Below the pieces are notes generated by a model. The model saw only the letters and a list, made by a program, of their open reading frames with translations, did not search any database and was not told the origin of the DNA. A DNA stretch of 64,000 nt from Setophaga petechia (Eukaryota; Chordata; Aves; Passeriformes; Parulidae): positions 29,258,557 to 29,322,556 of the forward strand of contig JANCRA010000008.1 in the NCBI GenBank assembly GCA_024362935.1, in the 5' to 3' direction. The translations under genes were made by a program, and so were the position numbers. This document shows, in pieces, positions 61,166 to 64,000 of this stretch; the stretch's first letter is position 1, and each line of letters starts with the position of its first letter.

Positions 61166-64000
61166 GGGAAATGTCTTATCCACTATTTTTTTTTCTTGTG
61201 GTCAGTGGTTTTCATTTCATCATTTTGCTGATCTCTTAGGCCCAGATCCCTACAGCACTTGGGAGAAGACAGCTTCATTTTATGGTGCCTCAAGTTCTGT
61301 TTCCTGAACTCAGTAGTGCTTCTGTTCACCTGGTAGCAGCAGTGGTTTATACTTTGTGGAGCCACAAATCAAAAGTGAGTGTCTGCATGACAGAACAGCA
61401 AGGATTTTCTATTAATTTCTGCTTTGCCTTCTTGACTGCTGATTGAACAATGTCAGTAGCTGATAAAAGCCCAGCTACTAGAATCACAGCCAAAGCTCTC
61501 ACTGACCTCCATTCTCAGTGAGGTTTTCTTAGTCTTGGAATTTCAAGATTTCATCATCAGATGGTGGTATGCAAGTGAAACTTAGTAAGTGGAAATTATT
61601 TCCTATACATCTTTTCACTTTGCCCTTGTTTAGAGGGAAGTATTGATGTTTTTGGCTTCCTGCAGCTAAGATGTTTTCACATATGCCAGCAAACCTGCCA
61701 GCCTGGCTTGCATATTTGCTAGACAAACCACTTGAGTTCAAGCGCAAACACCGAACATAAGCCAATGTTCAGTGCCACCAGCTTGCTCCCTCTGTGTTGG
61801 CCTTCTAGTCCCTCCACTTACCATTTTTTATTCCTTGACAACCTTTTCTTCTTCTCAGCTCACTGGAGTTGAGAAGAATTAATGCCTGGCTTCAGGTTTG
61901 GAGGGTGAAGGACTCCATCAAGCATCTGAGTCATGAAGCACATCTTCAGACTTCCTTTAACATCTCCAGACTTCCTTTTGCAGGAGGTCAGGGTTACCTG
62001 CTGAGGAATGGACTGTGGGCTTCAGACTTCTCCTGAGCAGAGATGGGGCTGGATGTCTCATAGAAATGGAAGAACTGGAGGATTTCAGTCACAAATTAAT
62101 GCTTATTTCTTAGTCTTTTTATTCCTGTATTTATTTTTTGGGGTTATTTAGAAAGCCATCCAGACTACAGCCAGGTACCTAATTATCATATTTATTTGAA
62201 ATTATCAGGTAATGATTTTGACTTTTTTTTTCATTTGCTCACTCACCAATTTACTTTCATTTAAAAATTATGGGTCTTCAACATGGGCTAAAACTTACTG
62301 GATTTTCACTTCCACAGAAGACAGTACATGACCCTTCCTTCTAAGAAATAGACCACTAAAACCTCTGTATATGTGGCCTTGTCTGAACCATTATGTTGGG
62401 GGATTGATAGAGCTTGCACAAACACCTGGGAACAACAGTCATCATCGTATATGCATCAGTCAACATGAATTGGAAATAGTATTTCTTGCTGGCTCTGCTG
62501 AAAACAGAGACTCAAAAGTGTGTTCAATTTTTGTTATATTTATAGGAAGTGGTAAGATGCACTGCAAAGGGAAATTCATGTTGGTTGGTAACACCAGGAC
62601 TGATGAGATTATGCTCCTATTTCCTATTTATGAAAACATGGGCACCTACACAGTGATAGTGCTTGGTTGGTAATTTAAAATCTGATGCTCTTTTAACTTC
62701 ATTTGCCTTTCTTAAGACCTCTAGATCAGAGATTAACTCGAAGTTAGATGAGCTTTGTCCTGATACCCTGATAGAAAGACAGCAATCAAGATGTCTGGAG
62801 AGACTGTAGGGTTAGGATCATGCAGTTGTGTGTATACCCTTGCAAATGGCAGGTTTTTTTGGCAGTGTTTGAGAATGCTGTATGCTCTTGTAACAAATAT
62901 GGAACTTTGGTCCAGGAAGTTAGCTGAGGTAGGTGTGAAAGCCCTCGGGAGGGAGGGATAAGATGGATAGGAGAGCTCCCCCCATTCTGTTGAAGTGCAA
63001 CAGCAATAGCTGAGTTCAAATTACAGCACTGCAGTATTCCTACATTTCTCATTTGCAGAGGAAAAACATTTATGCATGCACATGCAGTACTAAAATTACT
63101 ATGCCTAGATTACCATTTTGGGGCTTTTTTAATCCACTGTTCACTGATATTTTTATGAATAGACAAAGCCCGATTAGACCAGTCTCAGACAGCACTGACA
63201 GGAATTGCATGGCTCCAGGAATTGCAAGGGTGGCTGGAGACAAAAAACAGGGCAGGACTTTCTCAGCGATCTCTCCAAAAGTATTAAGAAGATGAATATG
63301 CAGGAAAATACATACAGGAAGTGAGTTGCTGGCTTAAGGGGCTGCATGATAGATTTTGTGTAGCATCAAACCCTCTCCCAGAGTAGGAGAGGACTTGCAG
63401 CAGATGCAATTTATTTGTTGGTGCTAATGGAAAATCAGTTTTCTGAGTTTCTTGACTTATACATGGTCTGACCACACTTAACTTGCAACTGAAGAAAAAG
63501 TGGTCAAGGGAGTCATACGACTACAGATGCTTAAATGTGAAATTAATTAATTAGGTACTCTGTGATGAGCAAATATAAATATATAAAGAAAAAAAATTGT
63601 TAATTTTGCATACACTGTGAGAAGACTTAGTAATAACTGAGAAATTGGAAGCGATCATTAGCGGGAAGGTACTTGACAGTGTTTTTACAGAAATATGGTT
63701 GAAGGATTCACATGATTGAAGCACTGAAATGGCTGGGTAACATGCCAAGAAGAAAGTGACATTTGATTTTCGAGTTAAGAGAACAGGTTTTACAGTTCTT
63801 GTGAACTGATATTTTAGCCAAAGAGGAATAAACAGAGGGTGTCTGAAGTGGACCACCAAATGAGAATATAATGCCTTTTTGCCTAACAGATAAAGGATGT
63901 GTGCTGCTTCAGAGGATTTCATCCTAGGGAATGCACTTTACCAATTTGAAGGTAGCAAAACCTTCTGGGGATTTCTAAGGGGAAAAAAAAGGCAGCTGGG
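61166..64000. other. Intergenic sequence downstream of GALNT12
   Basis: This is AT-rich sequence with no recognisable gene, RNA or repeat. In human the next gene is COL15A1, but no collagen Gly-X-Y or thrombospondin-like frame is seen here. Confidence 0.6.

Noticed and set aside
63551..63922. 123-residue minus-strand open frame near the right end
   Set aside because: The translation resembles nothing I recognise and lacks flanking splice or transposon features. It is probably chance.

Overview
This window is vertebrate nuclear DNA, most likely from a bird. It is AT-rich, with long introns, GT-AG splice junctions and two CpG-rich promoter islands. It also carries decayed CR1-type LINE fragments and an avian-style LTR, and no mammalian Alu or L1 was noticed. 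Protein resemblances quoted here are to family members recalled from memory, not to a search. There is no operon, CRISPR array or other prokaryotic feature.

Two protein-coding genes are supported. On the minus strand, the left end holds the first two coding exons of ANKS6, an ankyrin-repeat ciliary protein (exon 1 at 5450-5802, exon 2 at 1542-2041). The rest of that gene lies beyond position 1. On the plus strand, 13960-59554 carries all ten coding exons of GALNT12, a Golgi polypeptide N-acetylgalactosaminyltransferase. They total 1761 nt and encode 586 residues. The reading frame closes across every junction, and an in-frame stop sits 27 nt upstream of the start codon. A 3' UTR of about 1.6 kb follows, with a poly(A) signal at 61138-61143.

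The genes are head to head, 8.2 kb apart between start codons. Each has its own CpG island, at about 5.09-6.08 kb and 13.6-14.4 kb. This ANKS6/GALNT12 arrangement matches the human 9q22 order as I recall it. The genes are unrelated in function: ANKS6 works in the inversin compartment of primary cilia, and GALNT12 starts mucin-type O-glycosylation in the Golgi.

The remaining sequence is intronic or intergenic. It contains CR1 remnants (about 16.44-16.93 and 18.05-18.2 kb), a solo-LTR candidate (48.55-49.0 kb), short tandem repeats, a 42-T run just upstream of GALNT12 exon 4, a strongly purine-biased block (52.79-53.17 kb), and several short motif-level signals. I found no undescribed biological system. 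The most checkable oddities are the frame-neutral GALNT12 exon 4 with a weak donor and nearby T run, a tandem IRF-type motif in intron 5, and the unexplained block at 52.6-53.8 kb.
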